NCBI GenBank assembly: GCA_947172415.1
Contig: OX359198.1
Location: 4,185,401-4,249,400, forward strand
Direction of reading: 5' to 3'
Source of the DNA: Chondrosia reniformis
Taxonomy: Eukaryota > Porifera > Demospongiae > Chondrillida > Chondrillidae
Length of the DNA stretch: 64,000 nucleotides
The notes beneath the pieces were generated by a model. The model was not told the DNA's origin. It did no database searches and worked only from the letters and a program-made list of their open reading frames with translations. Made by a program: the position numbers and the translations under genes. Shown piece by piece: positions 50,501-62,600 of this stretch; positions within the stretch are counted from its first letter, which is position 1; every line of letters begins with the position of its first letter.

Positions 50501-53500
50501 GGGCTGACCCCCGATGGGAGATCCCAAAAGAGTGGCATTGGATGGGCCTACCACTTGCATGGATGGATGGTGTCTTTGGAAGGCGTTCTGCAATTTTGAA
50601 TCTGAAGTTATTAACTCAGATTTCTGATGGTTAAGGGTAGGGCCTAATTTAATTCCTTCCTGTCATGTAGGAGGTCCTCCAATTGCCCCCCAGAGTCCCA
50701 TCATCCAGAAAGAAAATACAGAGCTCTGACTTGAGTGAGTTTAGCAATCCGTGGACTGCTAGACAAAACAGCTAGGGGACCCAAGGGATCATCCTGTTGG
50801 ACCCCTTCTGCTGATTGGATGATATTTCATCTCTGCCCCAAAAAAGTAAGGAGGTAGTGGAATATGCTAAATGGACAAAGAGAGCAAGGTCAGGAGCTAG
50901 ATCCAGGACTGCATTGAGGGTTTTATCCCTTCTTATGGAATTAATAGTGTTCTGGAAATCTAACTTGATTAGAGCGCTGTTGGGGCTGAGGGCAGAGAGT
51001 TATTGTCTGGTGGAATGGATTGCAGCCTCTGCCCCACCCTTTATACCGTAACTGAGGTGGTTAGGGAACAAGATGGCTGTCAATTTGCTTCAGGTTTTAA
51101 AACCTGCTATTTTGGCCACTAACCTTCTCAAGGTACATCCCACTGCTATGGGTCGAACTCCTCCTTCTTTCTTCTCTAGATGTTAGATTTACACCAAAGA
51201 AGAATAGTCTGATCGACATACGTAGGTGTTATGTCATTCAGAACCAGCTCTGCCGCTGAAGAAAGTCCGAGCAGGAAAGGGTCAGTGGTACAATCCCAGT
51301 CATGGTTGACCATATCCAGAAGGTGTTGTGGTCTCAGGCCATCCAGTCCTCCTGCTGACCCCTTTGGGAAGGAGCTAATTACCTGCAGAATTTCAGCAAT
51401 AGTTACAGACAGACAGATAGGCAGTGTCTATAGGTAATTTGGGGATAGATGAGTCTGGGTGTGATGAGGGGTGTTTCATTGTTCATTCATCAGAGCAACT
51501 GATGGTAGATATGACTTTACATATCCTTCTTCTGATCCCTTGTAAAGTTGCATGTTACTTACATATTATAAGTACTTATTTGGGCTGTTCTGTTTAAGCC
51601 AGGGCTTCATGGTGGGTACTCCATGACTTGAGGGTTGTTCTGATGCCTAGGTGTCCACATGCTTGTCCAATTCTGTCATTGACACTGAAGTGCTGTTGTT
51701 TTGGGATAACCTGGTGGGGTGACAGACTTTCTTGGATCTGGTGTTTAAACATTTGATGACACTTGATTTTAATCCTATTATTGTGATGTGAGTGGCAATT
51801 CAAGGTTCCTGTGAGCCTCTTAAATGGAGAGGTGTGGCATTTGTTCCTTTTCTTTCTATCGGTAGTCAAGGAATGCACTCTTTCGGTCTGTCTCTTCCAT
51901 TGTAAATTTCATCGCTTGGTGTTTGGGTTGAAATGAATCGGGAATTCATCAAGGGCTAATTCTCCATGAGACCAGGCTGTGAAGACGTCATCAACATACG
52001 TATCTGACAAAAGACTGGGTATCTTCAGCTAGATCTTCAGAATACTTGACACATGCTTCTGTGTAGATATTGGCTACAATAGGGGACAAAGGTAAACCCT
52101 TTGCAGCTCCGTCGGCTTATTTGTAGAAGGTGCAACCAAATGGGAAGTAATTGGGTTTTAAACATGACATTTGAAAAAGAGCTCCGGATCTAGAAATTGA
52201 ATGATTTTTTGAGAATTACACTCAGTATATAACTTCCTATAACCAACTTGAAATGTGAGTAAGTACTGGTACTGTCATGGCTACCATTGTAACACATGGC
52301 GCCAGTGAAGACTCTACTGCAAAATTATTAAATAGAGGTGCTGGTTCCCTACGAAAATTGTTTGGCCTAAGCTAGGAATGTTGTCTTCGTCTTAATAGGC
52401 TGCTAGTGTACCACATGGAAATCTTGGAGAGTTTCTTCTCCTTCAGTCTAGATTACAAAGCTGTCATTGACACACCTAACCCAGGTATGTGGTGCTGTTG
52501 TCAGGGCTTCCTCTTCAAAGTGTTCTATCTAGATGTTAGATAGTGGGTTACTCCTGGCTGCTCCCTCTGTTTGCTCATAGAATAGGTCAATCCACTGAAT
52601 TATGGCATCTAAGGAGGAGATTCTTAATGTTGTCGGTTGAGAGGGTTGTCTTGTAAAGTACTACATGGTAGGAAAAGTGTGTTATTGAGTTCCTTCTCAT
52701 GTTAATTATGGGTCCTTCTTGATTAGTTTATATATATTACCTTCTAATAATCACTTCATCTTCTGATTGTATTCAGTCTTATCCACAACCAAAGTGATAT
52801 TGCCCTTATGGTAGGATTATGATTAAGTCATCTTTTCCAATTTATTTTTGAAGACATTTCATCTCCCTTGAAATATAAAAGTCACATACATTCAATTAAC
52901 ATCAATTAGTATTTAAATCCAAGTTAACTACATTTTTGTATACTTATGTACCTGACAAACAATTGATCAATCAATCTATCAGTATGGACATATATCTCCT
53001 GGTCAGGAGGTCATCCTTAAAGGAAATGGGAAGTAATGTACAAATAGTTTGCATAAATCATTTAAATTGCCTATCTATCTTGTCCTTGGTTGTCCTTGTG
53101 GTCATTTTCCTTCCACCTTTCCTTCAACCACTCTCTTAACACAACTTCCACTAATCTTTTTTAATTATCTCTCCCTCCATCCTTGCTGTCTCCTGACTAT
53201 TTCCAACACTCCTTCCTGACCCAATCTCTGTAATACATACTTCATCATTTGAGACTTGGTCCTTTCAGCTGACTCCCTCAATTCTTATAAATACATGATT
53301 TATATGTACCTTAATCAACTGGTCTTTATTCAGAGCCCATGCCTCACACCCATATGGAAGAACTGATAGGACTATTGCATTGACTACCTTCAATTTTGTC
53401 ATTTTGCTCAGCTCTCTTCTATTAAAGATTTCGTTTTTAACTGCTCCCTCAATTCTTGCTTCCAATTCCCACTGCATGTTGCCATCCCCACTAATTATCA

Positions 53501-56500
53501 ATCAATAGCATCATGTTAACATGTTAAAAACGTAAAAATCTCTGTTTGCTCACGGTTTCTAAGTTTTTGAATGGAATTTGTCTTTTTTCATATAGTCAAA
53601 ACAGAGGACAGTAGAAATTCCTACGCATAAACACTATTTCTTTGCTAATCTACATTTTAAACACAGAGATAAAGCTATAATTTATAATTAATGTGTTTTT
53701 TAAATTTGGTTTGTTGCCTGCAAATAATTCCAGTCAGGTGGCCTATTAATTATTTTACCTCGATACTTTTTATAATTACTTATCCTCCTTTATTAGTTTG
53801 AGCCTGTTAAGGGGACTATTACAGTATGAACATTATCTTACTATTATGTGATTCCATGTTGTCTACCTGTTATACATATGTAGTCTAATAGTCATATTTT
53901 CCCTATCCCCACAGCTGATGTCAGTTCCAGTAGTCCAGAGAGATTATGTGCCTCACCACAAATTGGAGACAATTTCTGCTTTGTGACGGAAGCCAAAGTT
54001 GTTTCAACTGAAAAACAAGAAAAGCAACTTTGCTCAAGCAGATCAGAACTTAGTCCTAAACAGAAATGTACTTATATAAATAGTGGGAATGCTGAGGTTG
54101 CTTGTTCTAGCTATTCCACACCTATATTGTCCTTGTTAAAAGAAGGTGCTCAACTGGATATTTGTACTCCCGAGGTACAGAAAAAAATACAAAGACCTCC
54201 CTCTCCCAATTGTAGTAGTTTGCTTAATATTAAAGCAGACACTCCTGAGTCCAGCTCTAACGCAACTCCATTGTCATCCTCTGATCTGTTAGTACTTGCC
54301 TCCAAATCATCTGTGCTATCATCGCAAGGAAATTCAGAAGTCAGTACTCAAGCAACCACCAGCCTAATGGCAAATGTGGAGACCAGTAATATAACTCAGG
54401 GTTCACCAATGTTAGCCTCCTCCTTCGCCACGCATCACAGCATTCCCTCCCCATTATCTGAATTGCCATTTTCTCTTTCTGCTGGTATACAAGGTAAACT
54501 ACCTAATCTATCTATTGATACTGGTTTACATTTGGGGCTTAGACCTTTCAATGCTGTCCTACCAAAATTAATTAGCGCCCTCATACAAAGAGGTACAATT
54601 GAACCATCCCTACTCAGACTCCAACAAATATTGGCTAATGTCAGCTTACAACGTGCTTTGCTTGACCAACTGCCTGTTGGAGTGCCAAGGAAAGTTGAAG
54701 CAATGGCTGAAGCTTCTGCTTCCTTGAATTCTTTGCTTCAGTCCTGTAGCTATCTGCATAATAATTTATCCTCTCAGGTAGTTACCCAAAAGGCATTACC
54801 AAAGGAATCAGGTAGTATTAATACTACACAATCACAGAAAGGTAGCTCTTCTGTGGTGGGAGAATCCCTTAACCAACCAACAGACAAAACAGACAAAACT
54901 TTACATTCAAAAGATTTCCCAGATATAGACCAAAATGCCTCAGTACATGCCTTAAGGCAGGAAGTTGCTGAAAATGATTCCTGCTCTATTGAAGTTCCTC
55001 TTACTGACAAACTAGAGGTTCAACAGAGCTCCTCTTGCTGTAAGTGTGCATCTTCAAAGGGAATGGTGTCTGTTTCTACTCAAACAGCAATTAGAGGTTT
55101 TCAAATCCAGACAGTTACCAAAATCAATGTAGATGCTGGTCATACAAAGCCAAAGTCTAGTTCCCAAGCAACCATGCCTAGTCAGGATGATCCTAGCACA
55201 TCAAAATCTTCAACAGTTCAAGTAGATGTGTCTGATACTCCTCAGCCTTCAAACCAATCTTGTCAACAGTTAAATTTAAAGGAAGTAGTTGAAGCAGATA
55301 GAGCAGACATTCAAAGTTTAGAAAAAGTAGAAGCCAATCCCTTTCAGTACCCAAGCTCATCTAAAGACACTAGAAAAGAAGCAAGTCTTGAAACTCGAAA
55401 AACCAAAGATTCACCATATAAGGCCGCTCCAATGCCTTTTAACCGAAATTCCTATGCACCCTCAGATATAAACCTAACTCCTACAGAAACCAGTCATGTG
55501 GAGGAATTTCGCAATGAAAAGAATGTAACCAATGAAATCGTTAGGTCTTCCTTTAGGGAAAGAAAAGAAGGAAAGCACCTAGTAACGTTTGATGAGCAAG
55601 TTCACCATGAATCAAGCAAAGCCGCTACAAAGATATTTGCTAGGCCAAGGCGGGAAAGGGCTATGAAGCGGAGGTATGAGAAGGCTTTCCTCTATGATGA
55701 AAGTGTTATGGATTTATTACTAGAAGATGATGAAAAGGATCAGAAATCTGCCAAAACTTTGAAACTGCAAGGAGAGAATGCATCTGTAAGTAATAAGCTG
55801 GCTATCACAATGTCTGTGTTGTATACCCAGAGACAAATACTCATTGTTAATCTAAGATACGTATTTTTATAGGCTTAAATAATGACCCATTTATGTTTAT
55901 GTGAAATGCTTGCATTGGCCAACAACCATCTCACGCTTTTATTTCCTAATATTAAACTTAAGGGTATGACCACTGCATCAGCAGGGATGCGATAATATAT
56001 ATGTATTTCAGTTCACTACATTATGCATCTGATTCAAAACTTTTATATTTGCTTTTTTGTCTAAATAGGACAAGGAACAGCAAGTATTTGTCTCCCTAGA
56101 CAGTGGTTAGTGAATTTGAATCAACTGACAGTTGGATTTGTGGTGTATGTGTATTTGAAGCTCAGTTAATCTAACACCTTACGTATCTCATGTTTATTCA
56201 CTCTGTGATGATCAATCAATTACATAATAAAGTAGAAAAACAGATGAAATGTACTGCAGTATAATTACCAAAGCAGAATGCCTACCTTTCTGTGCAAGTT
56301 ACAGTTTCCTCTTTCACCTATAAGACTAGAAATCCCTTTGCATCTCTCCTTACCAGAGTACGTAGTCTTTCTTTCTGGTCACATTAGACACCTTTAGCAG
56401 AGGGAATAAACAGTTAAGAAAACAAGAGCAAAGGGTGAATTTGACAAAAACAGGAGTAGTGGGTAAAAGAAAGGTGGGGAGACCCCGAAAATACCCATTA

Positions 56501-57879
56501 ATGGTCCAGACTAAAAGCGAGAAAGCACAAAGCAAGTCTCAGGCAATCACTGATTCACCCTCCTTGAAAATGACTTTTCAGAAAGTTGGTTCCTCCAGTG
56601 ACAAGAATTTTATATTGAAAGAGACCAGCATGAGTTCATTTATGGAAGCAGAAAGTAAGTTTCACAGCCCAGACGTGATCAACCGCCCCAAACCTGTAAT
56701 TCCTTATGGAATAGTAAATACTAACTGATGTAAATATGGATACTTCTGCATAATAAGAACAATATGTCTTATAATTAACTTGGATGATGACCATTTCATA
56801 ATTAGCCTATACCATTTTTATAAGAAAGCATATACATGTACATATGTAGTAGTAATAGAGTTGCTTAATAAGTACAGTGTGACTTCTCTAAACCAAACCC
56901 TTGGTATACCAGACTTCTCTTTACACCGAACACCTGGCTTTCAAACATATGTGCGTATATATGTAAAAAAGACATTTATAAACCAGAAACCTGCCTTCCA
57001 GACCGAAAGTACTTGATATACTAAACAAAGTGTGAATGACATCTGCAGTCTTCTCTTAGTGAAGAAGGACAAATAGTCTCAATTTTTTAAAAAAAGAACC
57101 ATAACATTCTCTCTTATAAAACAAGGTTTACAGTCTTTAAATCTAATCAAGTTTGCAATCAGAAGTCTACTGTCCTAGATATTTTAAAACATGAAACTCA
57201 CTTATCTGTATACTGAATTTTAAAATTGAACTATGTAAGGGGAGTTTGGTTAACAGGGGTTTCACTGTCAAGTACAGAATTTGCATTCCTTAACTTTTTA
57301 TATATGGTTTATTTTATAAAGGTAAAGCAGCAAAGAGATTCAGGTTACAGAAACTTGACGACTGTGGTAGCAATGCTTCCATTGATATCCTACAGCCACC
57401 TCCTCCTAGGGCCAAAAATTATTGGAAAACAATGGAGGCTTGGTTACCAAGGAAAGTCCCCAAGTCAAAGCTTGATGTAATAGAACTTCGCAGTTCTGCC
57501 AGAGAAATGAAAGCACACAGGGTGTCTAAACAGTGGCTGGTATGATTCTTATGAAATTGATGGCCTGCCATTCCACTGTATATAGTCATTACATGAGAAT
57601 TCAAATGTTTCACAAAAGTGGAAATGAATATTTATATTATATTAAAACTTTATTAGTTTTTGGTCAAAATGTATCAATTTACATGATGATGATTTTTAAC
57701 AAATCATCATGGGTTGGCCCAATATCCTGTCATCTGATATATTATGCATTAATTTGACCTTTAACTACATACGTATCCGTCATAATAATCTAATGGTATA
57801 GTTACATCACTCTTGAAATTTTTAGGATTTTGCAGCACATTTAAGAGATGTAGTGAAGGAAGCCTACTGTATTTTCTAG
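41587..57879 (+). CDS. Large serine-rich AT-hook nuclear protein
   Basis: In-phase exons: 41587-41744, 43390-43846, 46613-46969, 47732-48452, 53915-55785, 56069-56105, 56388-56654 and 57322-57539, then a short exon 57826-57879 ending in TAG (1,379 aa in this form). Three AT-hook cores are visible: GRRGRPPKP (exon 3), KRRGRPPKA (exon 4) and RKVGRPRKY (exon 7). AT-hooks bind the minor groove of AT-rich DNA, so a chromatin or transcription role is likely. Most of the rest is Ser/Thr/Lys/Glu-rich and probably disordered. A conserved-looking block RPRRERAMKRRYEKAFLYDE with VMDLLLEDDE ends exon 5. The first intron donor is GTTAAA, which is weak. Two further in-phase exons downstream may give a longer form. 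BAHCC1/TNRC18 kinship is possible but unproven. Confidence 0.78.
41745..43389. other. Intron 1 of the AT-hook gene with repeats
   Basis: Contains, in order, a reverse segment related to 27560-27790 (about 42290-42440, with ATGGCCGCCCTATTCAATGT), a full hairpin MITE (42570-42905) and a 120-bp dispersed repeat copy (43026-43115). No exon was seen. Confidence 0.55.
42570..42905. repeat. Hairpin MITE, long-armed copy
   Basis: The left half (GAGATACAGCTAGCC, AAGTAGCATACTGAAAT) pairs with the right half (ATTTCAGTATGCCATTACT, GGTTAGCTGTATCT) around 42740. Same family as 25443-25711. Confidence 0.7.
43847..46612. other. Intron 2 of the AT-hook gene, repeats only
   Basis: Holds a reverse copy of the 120-bp repeat (44165-44305) and a segment at about 44640-44735 nearly identical to 30680-30785 (AAATCTAAGATACCATTTTC, CTATAGGGGAACTAAACC). 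A piece of the TTTTGTAACTTG-type repeat follows near 44900. The remainder is AT-rich without exons. Confidence 0.5.
49335..51460 (-). mobile_element. LINE remnant with restriction-like endonuclease tail (copy A)
   Basis: Minus-strand reading gives, in order, an RT finger block with FPKGSAGGLDGLRPQHLLDM, a palm block with SAEGVQQDDPLG, a thumb block with SSLAIPKLLFVLRISPCF, a zinc-type motif CSPHTCQYC...HGLSC, and SRSDGKRPDGTSLIPW...LIWDITC, which fits a PD-(D/E)XK-like endonuclease of R2/HERO-type LINEs. Frames are broken at several points, so it is inactive. The 5' part is missing. The related copy B is at 60740-62160. Clade assignment is from memory of these motifs only. Confidence 0.65.
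51594..52800 (-). mobile_element. Penelope-like retroelement remnant
   Basis: Minus-strand pieces: GAAKGLPLSPIVANIYTEA, a normal Penelope-type RT motif, then FVRYV and, in another frame, AMKFTMEETDRKSAFLD, and a block with SHHNN and an HMFKH-like tail. It is strongly degraded, with no ends defined, and lies directly upstream of LINE copy A in the same orientation. Confidence 0.5.
52980..53500 (-). mobile_element. LINE 3' fragment (endonuclease/RT type)
   Basis: The minus-strand frame 53501-53265 reads MQWELEARIEGAVKNEIFNR and LKVVNAIVLSVLPYGCEAWAL, the post-RT segment common in RTE/CR1-like LINEs. A GQPRTRWID-like piece follows near 53080-53110 in another frame. Only the end of the ORF is present. 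Confidence 0.55.
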
Positions 57880-58526
57880 GAAGATCAGAAGGGCCGACAG
57901 TTATGCCTTACCATTAACACTGTCATTATGAATATACCCATTAAGTATTGTGGTCATGGATTTATGTACAATGATATATTGTTAATCCATCACAATCAGT
58001 TCTGTACTCAATTAACATTGATGTTTAGCAGATTAGATAAGTGCAGTATTTTAACCATAAAAGTGATTCATTCTTTATGAAATCAAGTGGATTTAGAAGT
58101 TTAGCATATTAAGTGGAGGCGGATTATACAAGTCATACTGCTTGTGTGTGTGTGTGTATATACGTATTGGCTACAATTTAGATGGTTTGAGTTTTAGGTA
58201 GACAAATGTTTTATGTATCACACAATAGACAAATATTATGCACTGCTTGTTCATAACTTTAAAAATCATGCTAGCCGTTATAATAATTCAATAATGTTTA
58301 TCGACTTGCTACAGAAGAAAATGACTAACTGGCAATTTTGCAATTATGTTTAATTGTCTTCTAAACTTCCCTATGTACAAAAGTAAACTGATAGTCACTT
58401 TCTTCAGATTATAGTATTTACATAACTATGTCTACAATGTTTGTGCAACACACAGGATTCTATGTTATACATATACGTATTATCTCACATAAGGTTTGCA
58501 GGCTTTATGACTGTTATTCCCTTTAG

Positions 58527-58778
58527 GCTGAGAATAATGGATGGAGATGGATAGGTGATCCCATTTTGCAAGAAGACTACCAAGTGGTAAGTTTTCTATA
58601 GGTAAAGATAATATACATATATAGGCACTACACCTATGCACCTTTCTGAATGCTACTGTTCTATACTGTAACATGACATAGTAAATAGCATTTTCTTTGA
58701 TGCTATATTTAGGCTAAACGAAAAGGTGTCTTAAGGTCTTACTTTGCTGGAATACAAAGGGGCACTAAGAACCCTGAA
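58527..58778 (+). CDS. Two further exons, probable alternative 3' extension of the AT-hook gene
   Basis: Exons 58527-58586 and 58713-58778 have good AG/GT borders, are both phase 0 and follow in phase from the exon ending at 57539, skipping the stop-containing exon 57826-57879. They read AENNGWRWIGDPILQEDYQV and AKRKGVLRSYFAGIQRGT. The WRWIGDP...YFAGIQRG pattern recalls the lead-in to the BAH domain of BAHCC1/TNRC18-type AT-hook proteins. That match is from memory and tentative. The next exon would lie beyond 58779 and was not found, so the gene may run past the window or be cut by the transposons that follow. Confidence 0.55.
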
Positions 58779-58821
58779 GTAAGCAAGTTATATGTTTACT
58801 TAATAAGTAGTTCACGTTGAA

Positions 58822-58940
58822 TGTATGGAGCTGCTACCTCACACATTGGAATTACGTATTTGGCCACTTTGTTGGGTTTATCTATAGTTATAATCTTGGT
58901 GATTCTGGACCCTTTAGTTTCCTCAAAGCTATAAAGAGCT
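58822..58940 (-). repeat. Reverse copy of the 120-bp dispersed repeat
   Basis: GGAATTACGTATTTGGCCAC and TTATAATCTTGGTGATTCTG match the 30005 copy in reverse. Confidence 0.55.
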
Positions 58941-59047
58941 TAGTTAATTTAAGCTTATCAAATGCAAATTTATATAAATATACACATTATAATAATTGTA
59001 TATGAATCCATATTGTATATTGCCGAAAAATAAATATACTAGGTTTA

Positions 59048-59455
59048 TAAAACATTGAAATTGGAAGTAGGGATGGGAGTGCCTGCAAGAGTGACAGACA
59101 CATTTGAAAAATTATATAAACTGTACATACATTATATGTCTAAAAATTCTTTTTTAAGTTTCTTGGGAAAAACTACATCCCAGTCAAAGAGAGCAAATAG
59201 CCAAGAGCTCTTAATTAAAATGGTATCCAAAAAGTCTCAATTTCAAAACCTCCAGAATATATTACACCTTTTTGGGTAGGAATAATGATGATTTAGTACT
59301 TGTGTGTGCCTGCATAAGTTAGCATGTTTGTATTAGCTCATTTGACAAAAGTTGAAATAAGGAATTTCTGAATTGGGCCTATTTCTGTTTAACCACCTTG
59401 TGAATGTTGTAGGGCATGAAAAGATGTTTTGGCTTTTAAAAAAGTACAGTCAACC
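59048..59455. repeat. Composite repeat copy
   Basis: Begins with a piece of the hairpin MITE arm (GAAGTAGGGATGGGAGTG) and ends with a segment (59288-59455) closely matching 27545-27700 (GATTTAGTACTTGT, TTAGCTCATTTGA). The same order of the two parts is seen at 26893-27790. Confidence 0.55.
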
Positions 59456-59689
59456 TCAAAATTACAATGAATTCACTTGGTACTGATCAGTTCTTCTATA
59501 ATACCGCACTTTAAGCATTCAGGAAAGTGACCACCTCAAAATTTGCCTGTAGACAACCATTCTAGGGCTAGTTGTAGGTGGACCTTGTTCTGGCAGCTGG
59601 TATTTTAACAAATACCCTTTCCCCTATGGTAGCTTGACAGGCCAAGCATGTCAGTCATACTGCACATTCTGTAGCCTTTGAACATTTTT

Positions 59690-62600
59690 TATGTTATCCC
59701 TAGATTGTGTCCAAGCTTTGGACATTTGGTATCCAAACCAGTCTTATAATCATCCTGATGTACAGCGTTACAAACAGGTGGTACTTCCAAAGTGCCTTCT
59801 GTAGGAAGCTGAGTGTCCCTCCGATATAAAAGGAAATAGGTGACTCTCAAGTGTAACTCTGAGGACTTGTCCTTTAGGCAAAATGACAAATAGCAGCTTA
59901 GTGTCCCAATGACAACAGCTGGGATCCACAGACTTAGATAGCTTTCTGACGAATGTTTCATTAAAACACTCCCCAAGATTATCGATCTGGGGGTGATGTG
60001 CAGTAGCGGTGGCTTACCAGATCCCCATTACGTCTTTCATTAACCCCATCAAGAAACTAGCACTTCAGTTAGACAGTAATTCATTGGGCATTCCATGTCT
60101 GCTTAGAACATGCTCCACCAAAGCTAAAACCTTGGGCCACTTGACAGGGTATCCCATGGATACAATAGCATGCCTATTAACCTATATACTTACTCTGAGG
60201 TAAGTATAGAACATCAGCTCCACTGCTATCAAATGGCCCAGCAACTGGTATTGGAGTTAAAGAGGCTTTACAGGTCACTCCATATGGTAAGTGGCACATA
60301 GCATAGAAGCTCGACACCAAGAAGAAACATCACCCCTAAACACAGGCCACCATTAGTGCTTTTGGCAGAATTGGGTGGTATACCACACATAGCGAGTAAT
60401 CATCAGCCACTTAATAGAAGATTTTCTCTACAACAGCTTAAATAGATTTGTTTAGAACTAACTGCCTCACCTTTTGATCTTCACTAGAAAAGTCTCCTTT
60501 TCCAAACTATATTATTTCAGCCAAGTTGGAATCTGTAAATTATCATTTTCAGAGTGTCATAAGTAGTAGGTTACTCCCCGTCCTGTTCTGGGTCACCATC
60601 TGTGCTAACAGAATTAGTTGCTTGAGTAGCATCCACTACGGTAGGAAAGTGTTCAACTGCATGCCCTCAGCAGCAATCGAATACCTGGACAATGCATCAG
60701 CTTGTTGCTTTTTCCTACCAGGTTGGTAGTGAATTATGAGATCCAGCTCTTCTAATGCTTAACCCCAATGGGCAAGCTGATCAGATGGTTGGGGGCCACA
60801 TGCACCTGAGATCTCCACTGCCACTGGAACAAAAATATGGGATGCCTGGAAAGAAGAGTACTTTTGTAGCTTTCTAGCTTCAGCAAGAGAGGCCACAGCA
60901 CCTGCTTCCCCTGTGGCTGCTGGAACATAGGAGGGTGCATAGGTGTCTGGGCTGGTGGCGTCCCAGATCAAGCCTTTCCCGCATTTCCAGGGGATGATGT
61001 AGGCACCATTGGGTCGTTTTCCATCTGAAAGGGAAAGGTTGGAGGGTTCCAGGCAAGAATAGACTCTAGCTGAAGTGAGGCTCTATGAATAACTTGGTTA
61101 ATAGCGGTTATGGCGGCCCTCACTCCAACAACAGCTAAAACCATGTGTTGCCAGTTCATCCACCCAGGCTGAGCAATGCTGAAATCGATGAGGGATACAA
61201 AGAGGAGCCCCGAGACGAAGGCCTGCTACCACCCTCACACACTGGTCTTCAAGACGGAGACCAAGAGAAAGCATTTAGCCAAGCTCCGGATTCTGGTGAA
61301 AAGGAGGCAAGCAGCCTGGCACGGGATCCCGGGTCCTTGGTGTTAGCCAGTAAGTAGTCAGCCCTAGCTTTGGATGAGTGGATCTCCCAGGCACTCTGGA
61401 GATGTCTAGATGCCTCACTAGGAGTGCTCTGGTCTACATCCTTTCCCCAGGCTAATTTGGCTTCTGTAACAAAAGGAATTGATGAATCTTTGAGGCTACT
61501 CAGAACAACGCGGTGGACCAGATTAACAGAGGCAGCTGCAGAAGAGAGGAAAGCTGAAGGAGTGAGGTGTAAGGCACTCCTAATTCCAAGTCCCCCCAGT
61601 TTAACAGGGAGGGAAGCTTGGGTCCAAACAGGGTGATTATCCTCAGCCTAATGTTCAGAATTTTGCTTAAGATAGATTGAAGGATCTTCTCAAACTCAGC
61701 TAGAGCTGCAGATAAAAAGCAAGGTGCTGTTCTAAGAGTATAAAGGAGCTTAGGCAAGGCCAAGGAGTGTTTCAAGAGCAATAAAGCTTCTTGAGCAGAC
61801 AGGAGATCTAATCTTTCACTTAATAGACTGAGAGAGTTACGCTTAGAAGAGAGAGTACGAGAGATAGAGGACACATCTCCTATAGGAGATCCCAGGAAAT
61901 CAGCCTTAGTTGGAGGAACTACCGGGGCACCTGGGAGACAGGAATGAATGGAGTGGATGGTGTTAAGGTCAGAACCGACGACCTCAGACTTACCACTATT
62001 GAGAAACAGACCAAGCTCAGCACCCTCCTGGGCCAGAAGCTCAATGTCCTCCTTAAAAGAAGTAATGTCCCCTCCCAAGATTCCATCGTCTAAGTAGAAA
62101 AGGTGGAACTGAGACTTGAGCCTCTCAACTAGATCCTTCCCTTCCCATAGAGATATTGCTAAAAATTAATAACAGCCCAAATCTGTGATGCCATAACTGC
62201 ATTCATTAACCTGGAAAGGATGACTAGCAAAGGCAATAGGATGGTTTTCCTTATCTTCCTACAATATAGGTGCTTTTAACTGCATTTAGCAGACTAACCA
62301 GACATCACATGTTTCCTAGTAAGGGCAAAAAATGGATTTGCTATTGTGGAAGAAGTTAGGAATAAACCTCCTAATATGTGAGGTCAGACCAAAGAAAGAG
62401 CAAAAGGACTTGAGGTCATAACACACTGTAAAGTCATTGATAAATTTCAGTTTGGCTGTGATATCACAAGTCCCAAATATTCCACTTGCTTCTGCATTAG
62501 CTCTTATATACTTTGAAGGCTTTAGTCGTAATCCTACTTTCTATAGATTCCCTAGTACCTCCCAAAGGCTTTATAAATGTTCAACAATATTAGACCCAAT

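Larger units (their letters stand above)
48453..53914. other. Intron 4 of the AT-hook gene, filled by antisense retroelements
   Basis: A 5.5-kb intron with three minus-strand retroelement remnants in a row (49335-51460, 51594-52800 and 52980-53500), all opposite in direction to the host gene. The first 0.9 kb and last 0.4 kb show no recognisable feature. Confidence 0.6.

Noticed and set aside
50815-51051. Plus-strand ORF of 78 codons
   Set aside because: It overlaps the antisense reverse transcriptase block of LINE copy A and has no motif of its own.
57880-58090. Continuation of coding after the TAG at 57877
   Set aside because: A frame starting GAAGATCAGAAGG is open for about 60 codons, but it has no recognisable motif or donor; more likely 3' UTR or intron.
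58556-58575. Terminal repeat of the 149-bp MITE (TAGGTGATCCCA)
   Set aside because: The short match lies in a coding exon with good splice sites, and no partner repeat was seen.
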